NCBI GenBank assembly: GCA_018363915.1
Contig: JAGZMY010000003.1
Coordinates: 108,789 to 172,788, forward strand
Reading direction: 5' to 3'
DNA from: Anaerococcus vaginalis
GTDB taxonomy: Bacteria; Bacillota; Clostridia; Tissierellales; Peptoniphilaceae
DNA length: 64,000 nucleotides
The first letter of the stretch is position 1. The number at the start of each line of letters is the position of its first letter. A program made the position numbers and the translations under genes. This document shows, piece by piece, positions 9,317 through 18,834 of this stretch. The notes under the pieces are model-generated. The model saw nothing but the letters and a program-made list of their open reading frames with translations. It was not told the origin of the DNA and ran no database searches.

Positions 9317-11367
9317 AAAAAATAACGAAATTTATTTCGCATCATCCTAGACTTGTTTTATTAATAATGACTTTATTATTAATACCTTCTTGGTTTGGAT
9401 ACAAGAATACTGGCGTAAATTATGATATTTTGTCATATTTGCCAGCTGACTTAGAATCAACTCAAGGGCAAGAAATTCTTGATAAAGATTTTAAAAATGC
9501 TGCCACGGGCATGCTTCTTTTGAAAGGCGATGATTATGATGCTGATAAACTTAAAAATGAAATTTTAAAGGTTGATGGTGTTGAAGATGTAATTTCAAAA
9601 TCATCAATTGTTGGAGATAGCATTCCAAATGAGTTTTTACCTGATGAGATAAAAGATATTTTTTATTCTAAGGATTGTACTTTGCTCATGGTTAAATTTA
9701 AAGAAAGCTCATCATCTTTTAGGACTATGAAAGCTATTGAAAACATTAAAAAAATAGAATCCAAGGAAAAATTTTTAAGTGGTATGAGTTCACTTGTAAA
9801 GGATACAAAAGATTTAATAGATCACGAAACACCAATTTATGTTGCCTTGGCAGTAGCTTTGGCTTTGATTATTTTATCTCTTACAAATGAATCAACTATC
9901 ATACCATTTTTATTTATTTTGAATATTGGATATGCAATTTTATATAATTTTGGTACAAATTTATTTTTGGGAGAAATTTCTTATATAACAAAAGCTATTG
10001 CGGCTGTTTTGCAACTGGCTGTAACTACAGATTATTCTATATTTTTATATCATAGATATGTTGAAGAAAAGAAAACTAATGATGATAAAAATGATGCTAT
10101 GGATATAGCTATTCAAAAAACTATATCATCAATTTTTGCATCATCACTTACAACTTTTGCAGGATTTATTGTATTAATTTTAATGCGTTTAGGACTTGGA
10201 AAAGATATAGGCCTTGTTATGAGTAAGGGTGTTTTATTGGGACTAATTTCAACTGTTGTAGTTCTACCACCAATGATTTTGATTGTAGAAAAAATAGTTG
10301 CAAGATTTAATCATAGAATATTTTTGCCATCATTCGACAAGACATCAAATTTTGTACTAGGTCATAAAAATGGATTATTTATTGCATTTTTGATTTTGTT
10401 TATTCCTGCTATATATGGGGCAAGAAACGCAGATCTTTATTACAATCTTGATAGGTCTTTGCCACAAGATTTGGATTCAATAGTTGCTTTAAATAAAATG
10501 AAAAAAGATTTTAATATGGCTTCTACACATTTCGTAGTTGTTGATGATAAATTAAGCAAAAAAAATGTAAATGGACTTGTTGATGAATTAAAAGATGTTG
10601 ACGGAGTAAATAGTGTTTTAAGTTTAAATTCATTTACAGGACTTACTTTACCAGATAGCGTATTGCCAGATAAAATAAAAGATAATTTTAATAAAAATGG
10701 CTATCAAATGATTATGATAAATTCAAAATATCAAACAGCATCTGACAAGGTAAATAATCAAGTAGATAAAATAAATAAAATTGTAAAAGAACATGATAAA
10801 AATGGATATTTAACAGGAGAAGCTGTTTTAACAAAAGACCTTACGATTTTATCAGATAGGGATTTTAAAATGGTAAATATTGCATCAATTATTATAGTTT
10901 TTCTAATAATTGCAATAGTGTTTAAATCATTTGCTATTCCTGTGGTTTTAATTGCAGTAATTGAGCTTGCTATTCAAATAAATATGGGAATTCCATTTTA
11001 TTTAGGTCAAACTATTCCTTTCGTAACATCAATAATTATCGGAGTAGTTCAATTAGGATCAACCATAGATTATTCAATACTTATGATGGATAGGTTTATT
11101 GCAGAATATAAAGAAACTAAAGATGTGGATATGTCTTTAAAATTGACAGTAAAAGAAACATCAAAATCAATTGTAACATCTGCTTTGTCATTTATGGCAG
11201 CAACTGTTGGAGTAGGTTTATATTCAAAAATGGAAATTGTTTCAACGATTTGTATGTTCTTGGCAAGAGGAGCAATAATAAGTATGCTTGCAATAATATT
11301 ATTCCTTCCAGCCATAATAAAAATAGCATTTCCATTTATTAAAAAGACAACAAAAGGATTAAATTAG
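9313..11367 (+). CDS. MMPL/RND family exporter
   Basis: 684 residues in two similar halves. Each half has one N-terminal membrane helix, a large extracellular loop (about residues 35-170 and 370-505) and a five-to-six-helix SSD-like block. Each block carries the TTDYSIFLYHR or STIDYSILMMDR motif where proton-relay residues sit in MMPL proteins. The family exports lipids, fatty acids or amphipathic drugs. The gene lies between its TetR repressor and a secreted heptad-repeat protein, so the three probably form one efflux unit. The substrate is unknown; fatty acids or bile-like amphiphiles are guesses from relatives. Confidence 0.9.
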   Translation: MKKITKFISHHPRLVLLIMTLLLIPSWFGYKNTGVNYDILSYLPADLESTQGQEILDKDFKNAATGMLLLKGDDYDADKLKNEILKVDGVEDVISKSSIVGDSIPNEFLPDEIKDIFYSKDCTLLMVKFKESSSSFRTMKAIENIKKIESKEKFLSGMSSLVKDTKDLIDHETPIYVALAVALALIILSLTNESTIIPFLFILNIGYAILYNFGTNLFLGEISYITKAIAAVLQLAVTTDYSIFLYHRYVEEKKTNDDKNDAMDIAIQKTISSIFASSLTTFAGFIVLILMRLGLGKDIGLVMSKGVLLGLISTVVVLPPMILIVEKIVARFNHRIFLPSFDKTSNFVLGHKNGLFIAFLILFIPAIYGARNADLYYNLDRSLPQDLDSIVALNKMKKDFNMASTHFVVVDDKLSKKNVNGLVDELKDVDGVNSVLSLNSFTGLTLPDSVLPDKIKDNFNKNGYQMIMINSKYQTASDKVNNQVDKINKIVKEHDKNGYLTGEAVLTKDLTILSDRDFKMVNIASIIIVFLIIAIVFKSFAIPVVLIAVIELAIQINMGIPFYLGQTIPFVTSIIIGVVQLGSTIDYSILMMDRFIAEYKETKDVDMSLKLTVKETSKSIVTSALSFMAATVGVGLYSKMEIVSTICMFLARGAIISMLAIILFLPAIIKIAFPFIKKTTKGLN

Positions 11368-11376
11368 GAGGAAAAT

Positions 11377-13683
11377 ATGAAAAATAAATTAATGAAAGGA
11401 TTCTCATTAATTCTTGCAAGTTCATTATTGATGACAAATGTGGCTTATGCCAAAGATTTAAATGTTAGAAAAAATGAGACTATATATGTTACAAAAGAAG
11501 CTGATAAAATAAAAGATAAAACTGGTTCAATTTGGATAAATTCCGATAATAATATCAAAGTAAAAGATAAAACCAATTTAAAAGAAATCAAAAATTTAAA
11601 AACAGACAAAAAAGTAAATTTAGATAATGGATATATAAATTGGAATGAAGACAGCAAAGATATTTACTATCAAGGAAAAACAAATGAAGATTTGCCAGTT
11701 GATATAAATGTAAAATATTTTTTAGATGGAAAGGAAATGACCTTTGATAAATTAAAAGGAAAATCTGGACATTTAAAAATCCAAATTGAGGCTGTAAACA
11801 AGAAAAAAACAAAGGCAAAAATTGATGGCAAAAATAAAGAGATTTATTCTCCATATCTTGCCCTTGCAGAAATGAATTTCAATTCAGATAAGGTAAAAAA
11901 TCTTACAACAAAAGATGGAAAACTTGTAAAAGATGGAAAAAATGAAATAGTAGCAGCGATTTTAACACCAGGGCTTAAAGAAAATTTCCAAGGAATTATT
12001 GAAGCGGATAAACTTGATAATTTTAAAGACAAAGTAGAAATGGAAATGGATGTTAAAGATTACGAACCAACAGAGGTGTATGCACTTATAACTAATGAAT
12101 TTTTCCAAGAAGATGCAAAACTTGATTCCTTAGATGAATTAAAAAATGGAATAAACGAATTAGAAGAAAATGCAGCAAAACTTGTTGATGGTTCAAACAA
12201 ATTGGATGAAGGAAGCAAAAAATTAAATGATGGAATTGGAAAATTAAATGAGGGAGCTGGTCAATTATCCCAAGGCTCAAATAAAATTGTAAGCTCATTT
12301 GACCAATTATCAAGTGCTTTTTCAAGCTTGCCAGGAAAAATTCAAACAGTAAATTCAGCAGTAAATCAACTAAATAATGGAAGCTCAAAACTTTATACAG
12401 GAGTAAACCAATACACAATGGCTGTTGGACAAATAAATAATAATATGGCAAAATTACAAGAAGGCTCTGTAAGTTTAAATAATGGAGCTAGCGAATTAGA
12501 TTCATCACTTTTGAAACTAAATAAAGGAACAACAAACCTAAGAAATAGTTTGTTACAAGCAACAAACGGAGAAGATATAGGAAAATTGACAGATTCAATG
12601 AATCAATTGTCAACAGGACTTGAAGAATTGTCAAAAGGAATTAGTCCGCTTTCTGATAATATTGGACAATTGAGTGGGGGACTTTCAAAAATTGAAGAAT
12701 CTTCAAAAACATTAAATCAAGGAATAAATAATCTAAACCAAAGTGCTCAAAATGCGCCAAGCATTGATGCATCTATTCAAAATATAAATGCTCAAGCAAG
12801 CTCAATTGACCAAGTTATAGCAAATTTACAAGCAAAAAATGAAGATGGCTCACTATCAGGAGAAATTGAAAATTTAAAAGCAGTAAAACAAGGATTAAAT
12901 AATGATGCAGCCTCATTAAGTGCAAATAGCCAAGCAAATGCTACAATAAAAGCAGGACTTGGACAAGTAGCAAAAGGCTCATCAGAACTTACAACATCAA
13001 TTGGACAAGTAAATGATGGACTCTCCCAAGTAAACACTAAATTAAATGATTCAAAAACAAAAATACAAACATCATCACAAAAACTTGCACAAGGAAGTAA
13101 AAAAATAGGCGAAGCTTTGTCAAAAAGCAATATTAAAAAATTACAAGATTCAGTAGTAATGCTTGATGAGTCAACAAAACAAATTAAAGCTGGATCAGAA
13201 AAATTAAAAAATGGAACACAACAAAATCAAGATGGAGTTAATAAACTTTCTAATGCAATTAGCCAATTAGACTCAAATTCAGAAGAATTAAGAAATGGTT
13301 CAGCATCTCTTTCTAGTGGCTTAAAACAATTCCAAGAAAGATCAAAAGCTCTTTCATCACTTGCAAATATAAATGAAACAGCAATAAATCCAATGGCAAA
13401 TGGAATCAAACAATTAGATAATGGAATTAACAAATTGAGCAATTCCACAAGTCAACTTAAAAATGGAAGTGACGAATATGTTTCATCATTTGGAAAATTC
13501 AAAGAAGGACTTAGCGATTACAAGACAAAAGGAATAGATAAATTAGCTGATAAATCAGAAGATGTAACAGAAATTAGCGAAATTCTAGACCAAATGTCAA
13601 AAATAGCAAAAGAAAATAAATCAATAACAGGAACAAGTGATAATTTCGAAACAAAATCAAGAATAATCGAAAAAATCAAATAA
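11377..13683 (+). CDS. Secreted LxxG heptad-repeat protein (YhgE/Pip-like extracellular region)
   Basis: 768 residues. A signal peptide ends near residue 25 (TNVAYA before KDL). A conserved N-terminal domain follows (about 30-240, with YINWNEDSKDIYYQGK). From about 250 to 720 there are many XXXLXXG heptads, for example LVDGSNKLDEGSKKLNDG, predicted to form a long helical rod. No membrane helix or wall anchor is seen, unlike full YhgE proteins, which have TM segments at both ends. A strong AGGAGG site lies 10 bp after the transporter stop. By position it probably works with the MMPL exporter, perhaps as a cell-wall-spanning adaptor; that role is inference. Confidence 0.8.
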   Translation: MKNKLMKGFSLILASSLLMTNVAYAKDLNVRKNETIYVTKEADKIKDKTGSIWINSDNNIKVKDKTNLKEIKNLKTDKKVNLDNGYINWNEDSKDIYYQGKTNEDLPVDINVKYFLDGKEMTFDKLKGKSGHLKIQIEAVNKKKTKAKIDGKNKEIYSPYLALAEMNFNSDKVKNLTTKDGKLVKDGKNEIVAAILTPGLKENFQGIIEADKLDNFKDKVEMEMDVKDYEPTEVYALITNEFFQEDAKLDSLDELKNGINELEENAAKLVDGSNKLDEGSKKLNDGIGKLNEGAGQLSQGSNKIVSSFDQLSSAFSSLPGKIQTVNSAVNQLNNGSSKLYTGVNQYTMAVGQINNNMAKLQEGSVSLNNGASELDSSLLKLNKGTTNLRNSLLQATNGEDIGKLTDSMNQLSTGLEELSKGISPLSDNIGQLSGGLSKIEESSKTLNQGINNLNQSAQNAPSIDASIQNINAQASSIDQVIANLQAKNEDGSLSGEIENLKAVKQGLNNDAASLSANSQANATIKAGLGQVAKGSSELTTSIGQVNDGLSQVNTKLNDSKTKIQTSSQKLAQGSKKIGEALSKSNIKKLQDSVVMLDESTKQIKAGSEKLKNGTQQNQDGVNKLSNAISQLDSNSEELRNGSASLSSGLKQFQERSKALSSLANINETAINPMANGIKQLDNGINKLSNSTSQLKNGSDEYVSSFGKFKEGLSDYKTKGIDKLADKSEDVTEISEILDQMSKIAKENKSITGTSDNFETKSRIIEKIK

Positions 13684-13693
13684 AATATAAAAG

Positions 13694-13738
13694 AAAAATC
13701 CGATTACACGATAAATAATCTGTGAATCGGATTTTTAT
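13694..13738 (+). terminator. Rho-independent terminator of the TetR-MMPL operon
   Basis: Stem AAAATCCGATTACAC (13696-13710 region) pairs with GTGAATCGGATTTT (about 13722-13735) and is followed by T-rich sequence. It lies 13 bp after the heptad-protein stop. Confidence 0.8.
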
Positions 13739-13846
13739 TTTTTCTAAAATATCATTAAAAAATTTTAAAATTAAAATATCTAGAGATGATGTAAAATTAA
13801 AAATTTAATTTGGATTTTAAGATTTCATCATAAGCTAGGTTTAAAT

Positions 13847-15238
13847 TTATTTTGCTTTATTTTTTATATATTTATCAATATTTTCAGCAGCTTTTTTACC
13901 AGCTCCCATTGCAAGAATTACAGTTGCAGCACCACTTACGGCATCTCCTCCTGCAAAAACTCCATCCTTACTTGTCATTGTAGAATCGTCAATTATAATT
14001 CCACCCCAAGATTCAGTATTTATATCATCATTTGTTTGTTTAATAAGTGGATTTGGAGATTGTCCTATTGAAACAATTACAGAATCAAAATCAACTTCTT
14101 CATATTTTCCAGTTGGAACAGGACGTCTTCTTCCAGATTTATCTTCTTCGCCTAATTCCATTACTTCTAATTTAACTTTTTTAACCCAACCATTTTCTCC
14201 TTCAATTTCTACAGGATTATGGAGGTTCATAAAGTTAATTCCTTCTTCTTTTGCGTGGTGACTTTCTTCAGCTCTTGCTGGCATTTCTTCAAAACTTCTT
14301 CTATAAACAACAGTTACGTCAGCGCCCATTCTTTTTGCACTTCTTGCCGCATCCATTGCTACGTTTCCACCACCAACTACACAAACTTTTTTTCCTATAT
14401 GAACTGGTGTATCATATTCTGGGAATTTATATGCTTTCATCAAATTCATTCTTGTTAAAAATTCATTTGCTGAATAAACTCCGTTTAAATTTTCTCCTTC
14501 AATTCCCAAGAATTTTGGAAGACCTGCTCCAGTTGAAACATAGACTGCTTCAAAGCCTTCGTCAAATAATTCATTAATTGTTTTTGTTCTTCCAATAATT
14601 GTATTTCTTTGAAGTTTAACTCCAAGACCAATTACATTTTTCAATTCTTTTTGAACCAAAGTTTTTGGAAGTCTAAATTCTGGAATTCCATACATCAAAA
14701 CTCCACCTGCTGTATGGAAAGCTTCAAACATTACAACTTCATAACCTAATTTTGCAAGGTCAGCCGCACAGGAAAGTCCAGAAGGACCAGAACCAACAAC
14801 GGCAACTTTTTTATTTTGTCCAGTAACTTCTGTTGGTTTATTATATTCTTTATTCATGTGATAGTCTGCTACAAATCTTTCAAGACGACCAATTCCAACT
14901 GGCTCGCCATTTCTTCCTCTTGTACAAACTCCTTCACATTGATTTTCTTGTGGACAAACTCTACCACAAATTGCTGGAAGGTTATTTGTTGATGAAATAA
15001 TTTCGTAAGCTTTATCCAAATCTCCTTCAACTACTTGATGAATAAATTCTGGAATTCTTACAGAAACAGGACAGCCTCCCATGCAAGGTTTATTTTTACA
15101 TTGAACACATCTAAGTGCTTCTTCTTGAGCCATTTTTAAATCATAACCAAGAGCTACCTCTTCAAAATTTTTGTTTCTAACATTTGGATCTTGTTCAGGC
15201 ATAGAAACCTTTTGTTTATTCATATTAAATTTTGCCAT
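13847..15238 (-). CDS. nfnB: NfnB, large subunit of NADH-dependent ferredoxin:NADP+ oxidoreductase
   Basis: 463-residue GltD-like flavoprotein. The N-terminal cysteines CVQCKNKPCMGGCP and CGRVCPQENQCEGVC bind two [4Fe-4S] clusters. They are followed by an FAD Rossmann motif (GSGPSGLSCAADLAKLGYEV) and an NAD(P) motif (VGGGNVAMDAARSAKRMGA). Alone it looks like a glutamate synthase small subunit, but the adjacent NfnA-type gene and the absence of gltB point to the bifurcating NfnAB complex. That cytosolic complex couples NADH and reduced ferredoxin to NADPH formation. The start overlaps nfnA by 14 bp and has GGAG about 9 nt upstream. Confidence 0.88.
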   Translation of the reverse strand: MAKFNMNKQKVSMPEQDPNVRNKNFEEVALGYDLKMAQEEALRCVQCKNKPCMGGCPVSVRIPEFIHQVVEGDLDKAYEIISSTNNLPAICGRVCPQENQCEGVCTRGRNGEPVGIGRLERFVADYHMNKEYNKPTEVTGQNKKVAVVGSGPSGLSCAADLAKLGYEVVMFEAFHTAGGVLMYGIPEFRLPKTLVQKELKNVIGLGVKLQRNTIIGRTKTINELFDEGFEAVYVSTGAGLPKFLGIEGENLNGVYSANEFLTRMNLMKAYKFPEYDTPVHIGKKVCVVGGGNVAMDAARSAKRMGADVTVVYRRSFEEMPARAEESHHAKEEGINFMNLHNPVEIEGENGWVKKVKLEVMELGEEDKSGRRRPVPTGKYEEVDFDSVIVSIGQSPNPLIKQTNDDINTESWGGIIIDDSTMTSKDGVFAGGDAVSGAATVILAMGAGKKAAENIDKYIKNKAK

Positions 15239-16067
15239 TTCTCATATCTCCTGTTAGTCTACAAATGTGTTCTCTTTCTTCTTGTTGGTAATTTCTTCCT
15301 CTGTTCATGGCTTCATCAAAATCAACTTCAAAAGCATCAAAATCTGGTCCATCAACACAAGCAAATTTCATTTCGCCACCAACTGTAATTCTACAACATC
15401 CACACATACCTGTTCCATCTACCATAATTGAGTTTAGTGAAACAATAGTTGGTATGTCATATTCTTTTGTAACAAGGGCAGTATTTTTCATCATAATCAT
15501 TGGGCCAATTGCCAAAACAAGATCATATTTTTTTCCATTTTCAATATTTTCTTTTAAAACTTCAGTAACAAAGCCTTGTTTACCATAAGATCCATCGTCA
15601 GTTGTAATGTATAAATTGTCAGAAGCTTCTTTTAATTCATCTTCAAGAATTACTATGTCTTTATTTTTAAAGCCCATTATTACATCTGTGTGGGCTCCAA
15701 TTTTATGTAAATATTTTGCTTGAGGATAGGCAATAGCTGTTCCCAAACCTCCACCAATTACACAAACATTTTTTCCTTTATATTGGTCAAGTTCAGTTGG
15801 TTTTCCTAAAGGACCAACAAAATCTAAAAATCCATCGCCTGCTTTTAATTCGTTCATTCTAATTGTTGTTCCACCAACAATTTGAACAATTATTGTTACA
15901 TTTTCATCATCAGTTTCTGAAATTGTAAAAGGAACTCTTTCGCCTTTTTCATCTATTCTTAAAATTATAAATTGACCAGGTTTTGCTCTTTTTGCAATAT
16001 CTGGAGAATTTACAACAAATTTAATGGTTGAGTCATTAAGATTTGTTTTTTCAATTATTCTTGCCAT
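15225..16067 (-). CDS. nfnA: NfnA, small subunit of NADH-dependent ferredoxin:NADP+ oxidoreductase
   Basis: 280 residues of the ferredoxin-NADP reductase/PyrK-like family. The FAD-binding barrel has RAKPGQFIILRIDEKGERVPFT, the NAD site GGGLGTAIAYPQAKYL, and the C-terminal [2Fe-2S] loop MVDGTGMCGCCRITVGG plus FACVDGPDFDAFEVD supplies Asp and Cys ligands. It is the first gene of the nfnA-nfnB pair on the minus strand, with a clear GGAGGAAT ribosome site. Sulfide dehydrogenase subunits look alike, but pairing with NfnB is the commonest setting in anaerobes. Confidence 0.88.
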   Translation of the reverse strand: MARIIEKTNLNDSTIKFVVNSPDIAKRAKPGQFIILRIDEKGERVPFTISETDDENVTIIVQIVGGTTIRMNELKAGDGFLDFVGPLGKPTELDQYKGKNVCVIGGGLGTAIAYPQAKYLHKIGAHTDVIMGFKNKDIVILEDELKEASDNLYITTDDGSYGKQGFVTEVLKENIENGKKYDLVLAIGPMIMMKNTALVTKEYDIPTIVSLNSIMVDGTGMCGCCRITVGGEMKFACVDGPDFDAFEVDFDEAMNRGRNYQQEEREHICRLTGDMRNGKI

Positions 16068-16148
16068 TATTCCTCCTTATGTGTCTTTATTAATATTCTA
16101 ACAATTAATCTAAAAAAATCAAGTGAATAAGTTTAAATTAATAGTAGA

Positions 16149-16160
16149 ATACTATAGTAT
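16149..16160. promoter_or_regulatory. 12-bp perfect palindrome in the ABC transporter promoter region
   Basis: ATACTATAGTAT lies about 25 bp before the AAGGAGG site of the ABC exporter and overlaps a possible -10 (TATAGT/TATAAA). It could be an operator, but short AT palindromes arise easily in such AT-rich DNA. Confidence 0.25.
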
Positions 16161-16184
16161 AAAAATATTAAATAAGGAGGAGAA

Positions 16185-17954
16185 ATGGAAAAAAGAACTT
16201 ATTCTGATAAAGAATTAATTAAAAAATTTATTCCTTATTACAAGGATTACAAAAATATTTTGGCTATTGATTTATTTTCTGCATTTTTAACAACTGTTTG
16301 TGAATTGATTTTACCAATTATTTTATCATCACTTACAGATCACGCATCAAATTCTAGCTTAACATATTCAATTATTTTAAAATTAACTTTAATATATACT
16401 CTTACAAAACTTGTAGAAGTTTGTGGAAGATATTTTATGCAATCTTACGGGCACATAATGGGAGCTCACATTGAAAAAGATATGCGACGTGATATTTTCA
16501 AACATTTTTTGACAATGTCAACAGCTTTTTTCAATGAAACAAAAATTGGGCAACTTATGAGTAGGATGACGACAGATTTATTTGATATTACAGAATTTTC
16601 TCATCATTGCCCTGAAGAATTTTTTATCGGTTTTATAAAACTTACGATTTCTTTTGTAGTTTTGATGACTATAAATATTCCTTTGACTTTAGTTTTGTAT
16701 ATAATAATTCCACTTATGGTTTATGCTGCAAGAATTAAAAGAAGAGCTTTTTCAAAATCTGTTAAAAGTGAGAAAAAACAAATTGGAGAAATTAATGCAA
16801 GCATTGAAGATTCTCTTTTGGGAATAGACGTTGTAAAATCTTTTGCAAATGAAAGTTTAGAAAAAGAAAAATTTAAAAAGGGAAACGACAAGTTTGTAGA
16901 TATTAAAAAAGTAAAATATTACAATATGGCATCCTACAATATGATTAACCAATTATTTGCGGGAAGTATGTATGCGGTTTTAATTATTATTGGAGGAAAT
17001 TTTGTAATAAAAAAATTAATGAGTCCAGGAGATCTTGTTGCTTTCGTTTTATATTTAAATACAATAATTGCAACTGTAAACAGGCTTGTAGAATTTACAG
17101 ACCAATACCAAAAAGGAATTACAGGAATTGAAAGATTTTATGAAGTGATTAATTTGAAATCTGATATTTTTGATAAAGAAAATGCGAAAGAACTTACAGA
17201 TGTTAAGGGAGAAATTTCCTTTGACCACGCTTATTTTAAATATCCAGACCAAGATGCAAAAGATTCTTGGATTTTGGAAGATATTAATTTTAACATAAAT
17301 GTTGGAGAAAATGTCGCTCTTGTTGGACCATCTGGAGCAGGCAAGACTACAATTACAAAACTTATTCCAAGATTTTATGAAATTAATAAGGGAAAAATAT
17401 TAATCGATGGCAAAAATATAAATGATTTAACTCTTGATTCTTTGAGAGATAATATTGGAATTGTCCAACAAGATGTGTATTTGTTTGGAGCTACAATTAA
17501 AGAAAATATTTCTTATGGAAAAAAAGATGCCAGTGATGAAGAAATAATAAGAGCAAGTAAGCTTGCAGGAGCTTATGATTTTATAATGGAACTTCCTGAT
17601 GGATTTGATACTTATGTTGGAGAAAGAGGAGTAAAACTTTCTGGAGGTCAAAAACAAAGAATTTCTATTGCAAGAGTATTTTTGAAAAATCCACCAATTT
17701 TAATTTTGGATGAGGCGACTTCATCTTTGGATAATACAAGTGAGGCTATAGTTCAAGATTCTTTGGAAAAATTATCAAAAGGAAGAACAACTTTAACAAT
17801 TGCCCACAGACTTTCTACAATTATTAATGCAGATTCAATTTTAGTTTTAACAGAAGATGGGATTGTTGAAAGAGGATCTCACAAAGACTTGCTTGATAAA
17901 AAAGGAATTTATTATAAGCTGTACAATTCTAATAATGAGGAGCTTTTTGGCTAG
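16185..17954 (+). CDS. ABC exporter half-transporter (fused permease and ATPase)
   Basis: 589 residues with a six-helix type I exporter domain (about residues 15-310) and an ATPase domain. Walker A GPSGAGKTT, Q-loop IVQQDVYLFG, signature LSGGQKQRISIARV, Walker B ILILDEATSSLD and H-loop IAHRLST are all intact, so it should be active as a homodimer. No second half-transporter lies nearby. Drug or lipid efflux is the typical role of this group (MsbA/LmrA/BmrA-like); the substrate cannot be told. AAGGAGG lies just before ATG 16185. Confidence 0.9.
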   Translation: MEKRTYSDKELIKKFIPYYKDYKNILAIDLFSAFLTTVCELILPIILSSLTDHASNSSLTYSIILKLTLIYTLTKLVEVCGRYFMQSYGHIMGAHIEKDMRRDIFKHFLTMSTAFFNETKIGQLMSRMTTDLFDITEFSHHCPEEFFIGFIKLTISFVVLMTINIPLTLVLYIIIPLMVYAARIKRRAFSKSVKSEKKQIGEINASIEDSLLGIDVVKSFANESLEKEKFKKGNDKFVDIKKVKYYNMASYNMINQLFAGSMYAVLIIIGGNFVIKKLMSPGDLVAFVLYLNTIIATVNRLVEFTDQYQKGITGIERFYEVINLKSDIFDKENAKELTDVKGEISFDHAYFKYPDQDAKDSWILEDINFNINVGENVALVGPSGAGKTTITKLIPRFYEINKGKILIDGKNINDLTLDSLRDNIGIVQQDVYLFGATIKENISYGKKDASDEEIIRASKLAGAYDFIMELPDGFDTYVGERGVKLSGGQKQRISIARVFLKNPPILILDEATSSLDNTSEAIVQDSLEKLSKGRTTLTIAHRLSTIINADSILVLTEDGIVERGSHKDLLDKKGIYYKLYNSNNEELFG

Positions 17955-17983
17955 TAGACAGATAAAAATAACTTGGGTATAAT
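17955..17983 (+). promoter_or_regulatory. Promoter of the J-domain gene
   Basis: TAGACA (17955-17960), 17-bp spacer, TATAAT (17978-17983). The GTG start of the next gene is 23 bp downstream. Confidence 0.55.
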
Positions 17984-18005
17984 CAAGATAGATTGGAGAA
18001 AAAAC

Positions 18006-18770
18006 GTGAAAAAAATATTTGGAAAATTTATCCATGGACTAGCAAGCGTATTAAATTCAATATTTAATTTTTTAATAAATATTTTAAATGCAATAGTTAC
18101 AGTCTTTGAAGGTTTAAGCCAAGTTATAATGTTGATTGGATGTTCAGTAATATTTGTACTTCCCTTGTTTTTTATAGCTATACCGCCTGAACTTTTTACT
18201 ATTTTTTTGATAATAGCAGTAGTTCCATTTCTAGGAAAATCTTTCATTTCTCTTTTGAGATATGGAAATTATACTTTGATAGAATGGATGTACGATAAGG
18301 CTGATACATTAATTTCTGGAGAGAAAAAAGGCTTTGATAATTTATCAGATTATGCAAAAAAATATAAGCTAGACCAAGAAAGAGAAAGAAGAAGACAAGC
18401 TGAAGAAGAAAGACAAAGAAGACAAGAAGAAATGAATCAAAGATTTGAGGAATTTTTTCAAGGCTTTAATTTTTCGGGATTTGATTTTGACGAAAGAAAT
18501 TATAATGGAGGATACAATACAGGTTCTTATCAAAATGGTAGCTTTGTAAATGACCTTGGGTTTAAAGAAAAATATCAAAAAGCTTGTGATACTTTGGGTG
18601 TATCATACACAAGCGACCAATATGAAATAAAACTTGCCTACAGGAAACTTGCAAAAAAATATCATCCAGACATAAGCCAAGATCCAAACGCAACTGAAAA
18701 ATTTCAAAAAATAAATGATGCTTACGATTTTCTTTCATCAGATAATATAAATAAATACAAAAATATGTAA
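18006..18770 (+). CDS. Membrane-anchored J-domain protein
   Basis: 254 residues. The N-terminal third has two hydrophobic segments (from LASVLNSIFNFLINILNAIV and VIMLIGCSVIFVLPLFFIAI). A charged Arg/Glu/Gln helix (QERERRRQAEEERQRRQEE) follows, then a short aromatic-glycine linker and a C-terminal J domain with the HPD motif (KKYHPDIS). This inverts the usual DnaJ order and lacks the zinc and substrate domains. It probably recruits DnaK to the membrane. GTG 18006 is chosen because GGAG lies at 17995-17998; an upstream in-frame TTG at 17973 overlaps the -10 element. Confidence 0.75.
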   Translation: MKKIFGKFIHGLASVLNSIFNFLINILNAIVTVFEGLSQVIMLIGCSVIFVLPLFFIAIPPELFTIFLIIAVVPFLGKSFISLLRYGNYTLIEWMYDKADTLISGEKKGFDNLSDYAKKYKLDQERERRRQAEEERQRRQEEMNQRFEEFFQGFNFSGFDFDERNYNGGYNTGSYQNGSFVNDLGFKEKYQKACDTLGVSYTSDQYEIKLAYRKLAKKYHPDISQDPNATEKFQKINDAYDFLSSDNINKYKNM

Positions 18771-18778
18771 AATTTTTT

Positions 18779-18816
18779 TAAGTAACTTTCCTTCAATTTT
18801 GGAAAGTTACTTTTGT
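18779..18816 (+). terminator. Terminator after the J-domain gene
   Basis: AAGTAACTTTCC...GGAAAGTTACTT stem (18780-18811) followed by TTTTG. It also rules out a TTG start at 18799 for the next gene, which would lie inside the hairpin. Confidence 0.8.
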
Positions 18817-18834
18817 ATTGAAAAGGATAATAAA

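Noticed and set aside
12121..13500. Short tandem repeats that could suggest CRISPR or satellite DNA, and long antisense frames there
   Set aside because: The periodicity is 21 nt from LxxG heptads in the coding strand; the antisense frames are by-products of the biased codons.
13847..15238. Glutamate synthase small subunit
   Set aside because: No large subunit is near, and the overlapping NfnA-type gene identifies the pair as NfnAB.
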